Assembly (NCBI RefSeq): GCF_036002505.1
Contig: NZ_DASYTH010000230.1
Span: forward strand, 1-64,000
Length of the DNA: 64,000 nt
Reading direction: 5' to 3'
Origin: DASYTH01 sp036002505
GTDB lineage: Bacteria; Actinomycetota; Actinomycetes; Mycobacteriales; Pseudonocardiaceae
This document shows, one piece after another, positions 43,551 to 50,293 of the stretch (positions are counted from its first letter, which is position 1; every line of letters begins with the position of its first letter). The position numbers were made by a program, and so were the translations under genes. A model generated the notes under the pieces. It was not told the DNA's origin, ran no database searches, and worked only from the letters and a program-made list of their open reading frames with translations.

Positions 43551-44313
43551 GCCGGTCGAGGGACGGCGACAGGAAGACCGCCAGCAGCGCGGCGGTGATC
43601 ATGAAAGGTCCGAACGGGACGGCGGTTTTGCCGGAGCCGCGGCCGGCGGCGAGCAGGGCGACGCCGGCCAGCGCGCCGAGCAGGAACCCGCCGAACGCGC
43701 CGAGGATCAGGGTGGGCCAGGAGAGGTAGCCGAGCACCAACCCGAGCAGTCCGGCGAGCTTGACGTCGCCGAACTGCATGCCGCGCGGGTGGATCAGGCC
43801 CAGCAGCAGGTAGAACGCGAACAGGGCGGCGGCACCGGCGGCGGCGCGGGCCAGCGACCACCAGTCGTGCTGGACGGCCGCGGACAGGGCGAGCAGCGCC
43901 GCGAGGACCGGATAGGACGGAAGCACGATCGCGTTCGGGAGCCGGCGGACGTCGAGGTCGATGAGCGCGAGCGCGAGGCCGGCGGCGGCGAACCAGAGGT
44001 AGGCCGGCAGCGCGCTGAGCAGGTGCAGGTGGCTGAACCACAGGGCCAGCACGAGAAACAGGGCGCCGGTGCCGGCCTCGACCAGCGGGTAGCGCGGGCC
44101 GATCGGCGCGCCGCAGTCGGCGCACCGGCCGCGGAGCAGGAGCCAGCCGAGCACGGGAACGTTGTGCCGGGCGCGAATCGGATGGCCGCAGTGCGGGCAG
44201 CTTGAGGCCGGCGCGATCAGGGACAGGCCCTTCGGGACGCGGTGCACGACCACGTTCAGAAAGGAGCCGACGGCCAGTCCGAGCAGGGTGATCAGGATCA
44301 GCAGCGCGGGCAC
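43528..44313 (-). CDS. pilD: Prepilin peptidase / N-methyltransferase
   Basis: A 261-residue membrane aspartyl protease of family A24. The N-terminal cytoplasmic domain has two CxxC pairs (SCPHCGHPI and CADCGAPIG, as in PilD/GspO). Catalytic Asp residues lie in ALIDLDVRRLPN and GMQFGDVKLAGLLG, with seven or eight membrane helices. It cleaves and methylates the prepilins encoded by the convergent operon. Confidence 0.93.
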   Translation of the reverse strand: MPALLILITLLGLAVGSFLNVVVHRVPKGLSLIAPASSCPHCGHPIRARHNVPVLGWLLLRGRCADCGAPIGPRYPLVEAGTGALFLVLALWFSHLHLLSALPAYLWFAAAGLALALIDLDVRRLPNAIVLPSYPVLAALLALSAAVQHDWWSLARAAAGAAALFAFYLLLGLIHPRGMQFGDVKLAGLLGLVLGYLSWPTLILGAFGGFLLGALAGVALLAAGRGSGKTAVPFGPFMITAALLAVFLSPSLDRLSEWWTS

Positions 44314-44397
44314 GCGGTGATCGTTACAGGTGCGCGCGGTGCCCGCCAGGCGAACGTCCTGGCGCGTTAATCGAGCACCGCGGGTCGCCCGGCGAAT

Positions 44398-44585
44398 TGA
44401 CGTCGTTGTGTTGGCCTGCTGCGTTGGTGTGTTGGCTGGCCACGACGGATCGCCGGGGGTGGGACCGGGAACGAACGGAGAAACCGCTACTGACCATCGA
44501 TGCTCTCCACGACGTCAGCGGCCAACATGACAACGCCATAGGCCAACACGGCGGCGCCAGCGGCCAACACGCCGGTTTCGGTGGC
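44398..44585. repeat. Inverted array of the 21-bp repeat downstream of lsr2
   Basis: Two reverse-oriented units (TGTTGGC at 44409 and 44430) and three forward units (GGCCAACA at 44520, 44541 and 44562, 21 bp apart) face each other across about 75 bp. The units match those in the helicase gene. The whole 330-bp gap between pilD and lsr2 contains no gene; open frames across it are made only of repeat sequence. Confidence 0.75.
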
Positions 44586-44643
44586 CGGCGGGCGAGCCGG
44601 AACGGCGGTCCATCCATTCCGGCCACCCGCTTACCCGAATCTG

Positions 44644-45054
44644 TCACCCAGAGAACGACGGCTGCTTGGCGGCTCGGCCGCCCTTACCCTTCTTTCCCTT
44701 GGGGGCTTGCGCCTCCTCATAGGCCTCGATCACGTTCGCCGGGATACGTCCCCGGTCGGCGAGGTCGAAGCCGTTCTGCCGCGCCCACTCCCGGATCGCC
44801 TTGGTTTGCTCGCGGCTGGCCGCGGGCCGGGACGGAGCGGGCTTGGTGGTGCCGGCGTTTCGCTTGATACGCCCGCCGGTCCGGCGGGCGGCTGCCACGA
44901 ACTCCTCGAGCGTGGTGCGCAGGTTGTCGGCGTTCTCCTCAGTCAGATCGATCTCGTAGTCGGCCCCGTCCAGTGAGAAGCTGACGGTGCTGATGTCATC
45001 CGACGCGGTGCCGTCCAAGTCGTCGACCAGTTCTACGATAACTTTCTGGGCCAT
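44644..45054 (-). CDS. lsr2: Lsr2-family nucleoid-associated protein
   Basis: A 136-residue DNA-bridging, xenogeneic silencing protein of actinobacteria. The N-terminal dimerisation domain (VIVELVDDLDGTASDDISTVSFSLDGADYEIDL) and the C-terminal DNA-binding domain (IREWARQNGFDLADRGRIPANVIEAYE, with the RGR minor-groove hook) are both intact. A basic GKKGKGG tail follows. TAGGTAGGAGAAC precedes the ATG. Unusually, both flanks carry 21-bp repeat arrays. Confidence 0.95.
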   Translation of the reverse strand: MAQKVIVELVDDLDGTASDDISTVSFSLDGADYEIDLTEENADNLRTTLEEFVAAARRTGGRIKRNAGTTKPAPSRPAASREQTKAIREWARQNGFDLADRGRIPANVIEAYEEAQAPKGKKGKGGRAAKQPSFSG

Positions 45055-45222
45055 GTTCTCCTACCTAGTGTTTCCCCGGAATTCGCCGAGAGCATACATC
45101 AGCCGCCTATCGCGGCCACCTCGCGGTAGCGGATGCTCGGATTCGACCGTTAGGCCACGGGAATCCGTTTTCGCAATCTCACGGCAATGGCTCGAAAGCG
45201 CAGCGTAGTGTCGTCCAGGTCA

Positions 45223-45446
45223 CTAGTACGGCAGCCGCACTTCGTAGCCATGTTGGCGTCTCACGTCGCCGTGTTGGCGCGCCACGTCGCCGTGTTGGCG
45301 TCTGGCGTGGGTGTGCTGGCTGGTGACGACACCGCCGGACTCGGCCAACACGACGGCGCCACAAGCCAACACAGCGACGCCACAAGCCAACATGGCGACG
45401 TCAGGGGCCAACACACCGAGCATCACGAAGTGCGGTGTCGTACTAG
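45223..45446. repeat. 224-bp inverted-repeat element upstream of lsr2
   Basis: The element begins CTAGTACGGCAGCCGCACTT and ends with the matching complement (ACGAAGTGCGG...CGTACTAG). Inside, three reverse 21-bp units (45250-45315) face four forward units (45343-45420), so the two ~105-bp arms can pair along nearly their whole length around a short AT-poor centre. No open reading frame of note is inside. The rest of 45055-45487 is the lsr2 promoter region. Confidence 0.8.
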
Positions 45447-45487
45447 GCGCGACTGTCCACAGCGGAGTGCCGCTGGCCGGGAACCGG

Positions 45488-46258
45488 TCAGGCCGGGATG
45501 TTCAGCAGGTTCGGACCGCCGTCGGTGCGGCGCAACTCGAAATGGTCGATGTCGTCGGCGGAGAAACCGGCGCCGCCCTGCAGCCGCAGCGGCTCCGGGG
45601 AACCCGGCACGCCGACGCCGCTGGCCGGCACCTGCCAGCTGAGCACGATCTGCACGTCGCCGGACCGGGACACCGCGGCCAGCTCGCACTGCAGCGGCCC
45701 GGTGGTCGCGCGGAGCTCCAAGTTGATCTTGGTGCCCCACGGCTGCGGCTCGATGCCGATGGTGGCCTTGACCCCGGCCGCGGCGTTCTCACCGTTGACC
45801 GTGCGCGCGCCGGCCACCACGTCGGTGCCGGTGTTCGGCGCGGCGGACGTCGTGGTGGGGTTCACCGAAACGGTCACGGTGGGCGCGGCCACCTGGCTGC
45901 CGTTGCCGACCGAGCGCAGCACGATCAGCGGCACGGCCACCAGCAGGACGATCACCGCGGCCGCGGCCAGCCAGAGGGTCCGGATCCGGGTCCGGCGGGC
46001 CTCGCCGACCCGGGACAGCGCCTGGCCGAGCACCCGCTTGCCGGGCTGCGCCGGCTGCTGCGAGGAACGCCGGTGTGGCGTGCGCGCGGGCTTGAGCTGG
46101 TCCAGCAGCATCGGCAGGTCGGCCAGCTCACGGTATTCGAGCCGGCAGCGCTGGCAGCGCGCGAAGTGCCGGGCGAACGCGGCCTCGTCCGGCTCGTCCA
46201 GGATGCCGAGCACGTAGGCGGCGACGTCCACGTGATCAGCCTGGGGGGTGGGCACCAT
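45488..46258 (-). CDS. Membrane anti-sigma factor with zinc-finger
   Basis: A 256-residue protein. The N-terminal ZAS zinc-binding motif HFARCQRC (His-x3-Cys-x2-Cys) lies within residues 1-60. A single membrane helix (IRTLWLAAAAVIVLLVAVPLIVL) at about 93-115 follows, and the C-terminal half is an external beta domain ending DIDHFELRRTDGG. It should hold the ECF sigma factor encoded just upstream and release it by regulated proteolysis. The sigma stop is 3 bp before its ATG. Confidence 0.9.
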   Translation of the reverse strand: MVPTPQADHVDVAAYVLGILDEPDEAAFARHFARCQRCRLEYRELADLPMLLDQLKPARTPHRRSSQQPAQPGKRVLGQALSRVGEARRTRIRTLWLAAAAVIVLLVAVPLIVLRSVGNGSQVAAPTVTVSVNPTTTSAAPNTGTDVVAGARTVNGENAAAGVKATIGIEPQPWGTKINLELRATTGPLQCELAAVSRSGDVQIVLSWQVPASGVGVPGSPEPLRLQGGAGFSADDIDHFELRRTDGGPNLLNIPA

Positions 46259-46261
46259 TGA

Positions 46262-46810
46262 TCACTCCCCGTCCTGAAGCTCGCGCCGCAATGCGCGAAG
46301 CGCGTAGTAGACCCGCGACTTGACGGTACCCGGCGGCACCCCGAGCGTCTGCGCGGCTTCGTTGATGGTTCGCCCGCGCAGGTAGGTTTCCTCGATCGCC
46401 TCGCGATGCTCGGTGCGCAGGCTCTGCAGGGCGTCCGCGACGACCATGGCGGACAGCGACTGCTCGGACCGGTCCGGCACCGGAACCAGGGCCAGCGGGC
46501 CGGTGTCCACCTCGCGGGGGCGGGCTCCGCTGCTGCGCCGGCCGTCGATCACGATCCGGCGGGCCACGGTGAACAGCCACGCGCGCAGCATCCCCGGCTC
46601 GCGGTCGAGCCGGTCGGCGTTGCGCCAGGCGCGCACCAGGGTCTCCTGCACCACGTCCTCTGCCCACTGACGGTCGTTTCCGGTCAGGTACAGCACATGG
46701 CCGAACAGGGCGCCGCCGAACTCCCGGTACAGCATCCTGATCAGCGCCTCGTCATTGGACGGAACGACGTCCTCCACTCTGGTGCTCTGACGCCGGATCA
46801 CGAGGCACAT
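46262..46810 (-). CDS. ECF RNA polymerase sigma factor
   Basis: A 182-residue sigma-70 family ECF factor. Region 2 has LIRMLYREFGGALFGHVLYLTGNDRQWAEDVVQETLVRAWRN, and region 4 has LRTEHREAIEETYLRGRTINEAAQTLGVPPGTVKSRVYYALRALRREL. ATG at 46810 follows GGAGG. It forms an operon with its anti-sigma factor and faces the DUF4142 gene, which may belong to its regulon. Confidence 0.93.
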   Translation of the reverse strand: MCLVIRRQSTRVEDVVPSNDEALIRMLYREFGGALFGHVLYLTGNDRQWAEDVVQETLVRAWRNADRLDREPGMLRAWLFTVARRIVIDGRRSSGARPREVDTGPLALVPVPDRSEQSLSAMVVADALQSLRTEHREAIEETYLRGRTINEAAQTLGVPPGTVKSRVYYALRALRRELQDGE

Positions 46811-46836
46811 AGTGGCCTCCCTATGACGTTCCGTCG

Positions 46837-46852
46837 AGTGATCTACGTCACA
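46837..46852. promoter_or_regulatory. Crp/GlxR-like palindrome in the divergent promoter
   Basis: AGTGATCTACGTCACA matches the TGTGA-N6-TCACA pattern of Crp-family sites in nine of ten positions. It lies 26 bp upstream of the sigma factor start in the shared promoter region. Confidence 0.45.
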
Positions 46853-46958
46853 GCAACCTTCGCGACGTAATTGAACCGTGACCCACCTGATTCCGTATCT
46901 GCTGGTGACCGCACGTGCTGGTGTACGAGGAACTTCCTTGTGTAGAAAGGAAAATTCA

Positions 46959-46997
46959 TGAACACCCGGATGCGGCCGCGTGGCCATGGGCGTTGAG
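46959..46997 (+). CDS. Possible 12-codon leader peptide
   Basis: GAAAGGAAAATTC is followed by ATG and twelve codons (MNTRMRPRGHGR) ending in TGA, 6 bp before the DUF4142 ATG. The ribosome site belongs to this ORF rather than to the downstream gene. It may couple translation, or it may mark a frameshift at the 5' end of the DUF4142 gene. Confidence 0.3.
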
Positions 46998-47003
46998 TCC
47001 ACT

Positions 47004-47720
47004 ATGGACAAAAACCCGACCGCCCGGGTCGCGACGGCGCTGCTGGTGCTCCTGGTCCCCCTGTCCATCCTGCTGTTCGGACTGGTGGCGCCAGCAGCCG
47101 CCGGCGACCCTCAAGTGGTTACCGAGACCGACAAGACCCTGCTGATCAAGGTTCGGCAGGCGGGCCTGTGGGAGATGCCGGCCGGCCAGGAAGCCCAGCA
47201 ACAGGCCGCCAGCCAGGTGACCAAGGACGTCGGGGCGAAGATCGCGGCCCAGCACCAGGCGCTGGACGAGGAGACCCGGCAGCTCGCCCAGCAGCTCGGC
47301 GTCGTGCTGCCCAACCAGCCGAGCGCGGAGCAGCAGGGCTGGCTCAACGAGCTGTCCGGGAAGTTCGGCCCGGAGTTCGACGCGGCCTTCGCCAACCTGC
47401 TGCGGGCCGCGCACGGCAAGGTGTTCTCGCAGATCGCCCAGGTTCGTGCCGGCACCCGCAACAACGCCATCCGGGAGTTCGCCTCGCACGCGAACGACGT
47501 CGTCAAGGGGCACATGACGATGCTGGAGAGCACCGGGAAGGTGAACTTCGACGCGCTGCCGGAGCCGAACCTGAACCCGCCGGCCGCGGCGGCCGACGTC
47601 GCGCACACCGCCGGGCACTCGTCGGGCATCGGCGGAATCAACACCGGGCTCGTGATCGCGGTCGCCCTGGTGATGGTGGCCATGACGCTCGGGCTGATCC
47701 GGGTCGTCCGAACACGCTGA
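47004..47720 (+). CDS. Exported DUF4142 protein
   Basis: A 238-residue extracytoplasmic protein. The signal/anchor sequence (ARVATALLVLLVPLSILLFGLVAPAAA) is followed by the DUF4142 helical domain (TLLIKVRQAGLWEMPAGQEA, SQVTKDVGAKIAAQHQAL, and EFDAAFANLLRAAHGKVFSQIAQVRAGT, then HMTMLESTG). This domain is ferritin-like in outline. A C-terminal membrane helix (NTGLVIAVALVMVAMTLGLI) follows. ATG at 46986 in the same frame is an alternative. Function is unknown; it is probably co-transcribed with the DUF1996 gene 77 bp on. Confidence 0.82.
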   Translation: MDKNPTARVATALLVLLVPLSILLFGLVAPAAAGDPQVVTETDKTLLIKVRQAGLWEMPAGQEAQQQAASQVTKDVGAKIAAQHQALDEETRQLAQQLGVVLPNQPSAEQQGWLNELSGKFGPEFDAAFANLLRAAHGKVFSQIAQVRAGTRNNAIREFASHANDVVKGHMTMLESTGKVNFDALPEPNLNPPAAAADVAHTAGHSSGIGGINTGLVIAVALVMVAMTLGLIRVVRTR

Positions 47721-47797
47721 CCCGCCCCCAGCACCCGTTTCCCAGCTTTGCGTCCCTCTCGTGCTTGACCCTGTCCAGAAACCAGTGAGGTACAACG

Positions 47798-49264
47798 ATG
47801 TCACGACACAAGATGCCGCGGCGCACCAAGCGGCGGCTGATCGCCGCGGCGATCGCGGCGACCACGCTCATCGGTACCGGTGTGGTCATCGGCATCACCG
47901 GCAATGCGTTCGCCTGGGGTCGTCGCGGCCCCGACCTGTCGGTCCTCGAATGCATCCCGGACGTGACGAACCCGTCCTCGAGCGCGGCGCCGCCCACGCA
48001 GTCCGCGCCCCCGCAGCAGAGCTCGAGCGCTCCGGCGGAGACGTCGAGCAACGCTCCCGCCGAGCCCGCGCCCGACCAGGGGGCCCCGGACCAGCCCGCG
48101 CCCGAGCAGCAGGCTCCTGACCAGCAGGCGCCGGAACAACCGGCTCCCGAGCAGCCCGCGCCGGAACAGCCGGCGAAGCAGCAGGCCGTGCAGCCGCAAG
48201 GTGCCGTGGCGCCCGCGGCCTACGCCCAGCCGTCCACCCCGACGCCGGACAAGCCGGCTCCCCCGCCGGCACCCAACGGCGGCGCGGCCACGTCGCCGGA
48301 CGAGGCGGGTGCGCCGCCGCCGGCGAAACCCGACCCGCAGCCGCAGGCCGAGGACGTCAAGCAGTTCACCAAGCCCAGCTGCACCGACGCGTTCGGACCG
48401 TTCCCCCAGGACTTCGTGAACATCCTGAAGGTCACCCGCAGCAACCTCAACGCCACGCGCACGCAGCGCAGCGGCTCCCGCGGCACCCTCACCTCGCGGT
48501 GCGGCACGAACCAGAACCACCACAACAACCCGGCCAACTTCATCGTGGCGCCGGGCAACGCCAACGGTGCGCACCACCTGCACGACTACGTGGGCAACCT
48601 GTCCACGGACGGCAACTCGACCAACGAGAGCCTGTCCGCGGCCGGCACCACCTGCCAGGCCGGCGACAAGTCCACGTACTACTGGCCGGTCATCCGGGTG
48701 CGCGACCAGGACGGCGGCGGTGCCGCGTCCGAGGCGGAGAACCCGCACAACATCGGCCGGGTCATCCAGCCCACGTCGGCCTCCCTGGTGTTCCGCGGCA
48801 ACGCCACCGCGAAGGTCGTGGCCATGCCGGACTTCATCCGGATCATCACCGGCGACGCCAAGGCAGCGATCAACGGTGGCGCCAACGGCAACGCGAAGTG
48901 GACCTGCACCGGGTTCACCGACCGGCTCACCACCAAATACCCGCTCTGCCCGCGCGGCAGCCGGCTGCAGCGCATCGCGGACTTCCCGAGCTGCTGGGAC
49001 GGGACGAACATCGACAGCGCCAACCACCGCACGCACGTGTCGTTCCCGGACAAGAGCGGCGCCTGCCCGGCCGGGACGAAGGCGATCCCGCAGCTGCGGA
49101 TCACGCTGACCTTCGACGTCCCGCGTGGCTCGATCTTCGCTCTGGACGCGTTCCCGGAGGTGCAACACAGCCCGATCACCGACCACGCTGACTTCGTCAA
49201 CGTCATGCCAAAGCAGTTGATGGACCGCGCGGTGCAGTGCATCAACAGCGGTCGTAACTGCTAG
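47798..49264 (+). CDS. Secreted DUF1996 protein with Pro/Gln-rich spacer
   Basis: A 488-residue exported protein. A signal peptide with a long basic start (ending GNAFA) is followed by a low-complexity region (residues 55-190) made of APEQPAPEQQ-like repeats, a cell-wall-spanning spacer. The C-terminal DUF1996 domain (about 195-488) has GSRGTLTSRCGTNQNHHN, HHLHDYVGN, YYWPVIRV, IADFPSCWDGTNID, NHRTHVSFP and DHADFVNV. The conserved His and Asp residues suggest metal or glycan binding, but activity is unknown in bacteria and fungi. Confidence 0.88.
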   Translation: MSRHKMPRRTKRRLIAAAIAATTLIGTGVVIGITGNAFAWGRRGPDLSVLECIPDVTNPSSSAAPPTQSAPPQQSSSAPAETSSNAPAEPAPDQGAPDQPAPEQQAPDQQAPEQPAPEQPAPEQPAKQQAVQPQGAVAPAAYAQPSTPTPDKPAPPPAPNGGAATSPDEAGAPPPAKPDPQPQAEDVKQFTKPSCTDAFGPFPQDFVNILKVTRSNLNATRTQRSGSRGTLTSRCGTNQNHHNNPANFIVAPGNANGAHHLHDYVGNLSTDGNSTNESLSAAGTTCQAGDKSTYYWPVIRVRDQDGGGAASEAENPHNIGRVIQPTSASLVFRGNATAKVVAMPDFIRIITGDAKAAINGGANGNAKWTCTGFTDRLTTKYPLCPRGSRLQRIADFPSCWDGTNIDSANHRTHVSFPDKSGACPAGTKAIPQLRITLTFDVPRGSIFALDAFPEVQHSPITDHADFVNVMPKQLMDRAVQCINSGRNC

Positions 49265-49281
49265 GCGGAATCACGTGCCGG

Positions 49282-49330
49282 CCGAAGGAGGCCGCCGTCC
49301 GTACCTGCAACGGGCGTCGGCCGCCTTCGG
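49282..49330 (+). terminator. Hairpin terminator after DUF1996
   Basis: CCGAAGGAGGCCGCCGTCC (49282-49300) pairs with 49312-49330 with two mismatches around an 11-nt loop, 17 bp after the stop. Confidence 0.65.
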
Positions 49331-49354
49331 TCAAGATCCTCGAAGGGGCAATCC

Positions 49355-49945
49355 GTGCTGTACCAACTCGCGGCTGGCGAGGTCGACCACGACTCAGGCG
49401 TGGCGCAGATGGCCCAGCTGTCCGCCCGACTCGCCTACGCGATGATGTGCCTGACCCTGGTCTGGGGCGTGCTGACCAGCCTGGGCCTGGTGAACCGGCT
49501 CACCGGCCGGCAGGCGTTGCGCAGCAGCCACATGATCCTGGCGACGCTGACCCTGGGCTTCGCCGGCCTGCACTTCCTCGCGTTCCTCTACATGCGCGCC
49601 AGCACCTGGACCGTGATCGAGTTGCTGGTGCCGTTCAACTCCGGCGTCGAGTTCCGCCACACCATGGGCATCCTGGCGTTCGAGGGCATGCTCGCCGCCG
49701 CTGTGGTGGTGGGCCTGCGCCGGTACATGACCTACTACCGCTGGCTGTGGATCCACCGGCTGGCCTACCCGGCGTTCGTGCTCGGCGTGGCGCACTCGCT
49801 GCTCGGCGCGGTCGCCAACGGCCACCTGGAGATCCTCTGGCTCGGCGGCATCACGTTGCTGGTCCCCGCGGTCACCCTGGCCGCACTACGTTTCCTGCCG
49901 GCAAAGGCGCTGGCCACGACGGGGCTCATCGAGGACGCCCCATGA
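49355..49945 (+). CDS. Ferric-reductase-like transmembrane haem protein
   Basis: A 196-residue membrane protein with about six helices, similar to the ferric reductase-like/YedZ group. His residues in SSHMILATL, GLHFLAFLY, FRHTMGILAF, IHRLAYPAF and VAHSLLGAV are at positions suited to bind two b-type haems across the membrane. GTG at 49355 follows CGAAGGGGC. It heads a three-gene cluster with a ferredoxin and a ferredoxin reductase, so it probably passes electrons across the membrane. Confidence 0.85.
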   Translation: MLYQLAAGEVDHDSGVAQMAQLSARLAYAMMCLTLVWGVLTSLGLVNRLTGRQALRSSHMILATLTLGFAGLHFLAFLYMRASTWTVIELLVPFNSGVEFRHTMGILAFEGMLAAAVVVGLRRYMTYYRWLWIHRLAYPAFVLGVAHSLLGAVANGHLEILWLGGITLLVPAVTLAALRFLPAKALATTGLIEDAP

Positions 49946-50040
49946 GAGCGAGCTTGCGAGCGAACCATTGGGTACTGCTCTGTCGCCGAGCGTGCGAGCG
50001 ATCCCGTTGCCAGGCAGCCCAGCATCCGAGCTTGCGAGGG
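49942..50040 (+). repeat. Intercistronic GAGCTTGCGAG element, copy 2
   Basis: It begins GAGAGCGAGCTTGCGAGCGA at the stop codon of the membrane gene and ends CATCCGAGCTTGCGAGG before the ferredoxin gene, with the same ends and length class as 25664-25757. Confidence 0.65.
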
Positions 50041-50047
50041 GCTGGAG

Positions 50048-50293
50048 ATGAGTAGGCATGGTTCCTGGCGGACCCGCAACCACAGCGGGCCGCAGTTGAG
50101 CGTGAACAACGACCGGTGCAAGCGGTACGGCACCTGCCAGGCCGAGGCACCGGAGCTGTTCCAACTCATGATCACCGGCGAGCTGCGGTACCGGCGGAGC
50201 GTTCCGCCGGACCAGCTCGAGCAGGCGAAGACGGCGACGCGGCACTGCCCGATGCTCGCGATCGTCCTCAAAGGAGTTGTTGATGAGCGCTGA
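50048..50293 (+). CDS. Small 3Fe-4S type ferredoxin
   Basis: An 81-residue single-cluster ferredoxin. DRCKRYGTCQAEAPELF supplies Cys24 and Cys30 and RHCPMLAI supplies the last Cys-Pro. The middle position that would be a fourth ligand is Tyr/Gly, as in 3Fe-4S ferredoxins that serve cytochromes P450. ATG at 50048 follows GGAG. Its end overlaps the reductase start by 11 bp. Confidence 0.88.
   Translation: MSRHGSWRTRNHSGPQLSVNNDRCKRYGTCQAEAPELFQLMITGELRYRRSVPPDQLEQAKTATRHCPMLAIVLKGVVDER

Noticed and set aside
44324..44647. A 107-codon frame in the pilD-lsr2 gap
   Set aside because: It consists mostly of translated 21-bp repeats (ACWPLAPPCWPM-like) and has no ribosome site.
45223..45446. CRISPR array
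   Set aside because: Units are contiguous 21-bp repeats in opposing orientation with no unique spacers, and no cas gene is present.
47801..49186. A 461-codon minus-strand frame opposite the DUF1996 gene
   Set aside because: Antisense of a low-complexity Pro/Gln region; the plus strand has signal peptide and DUF1996 motifs.
49282..49330. Regulatory palindrome for the haem-protein operon
   Set aside because: Its position directly after the DUF1996 stop and the stem-loop geometry fit a terminator better than an operator.
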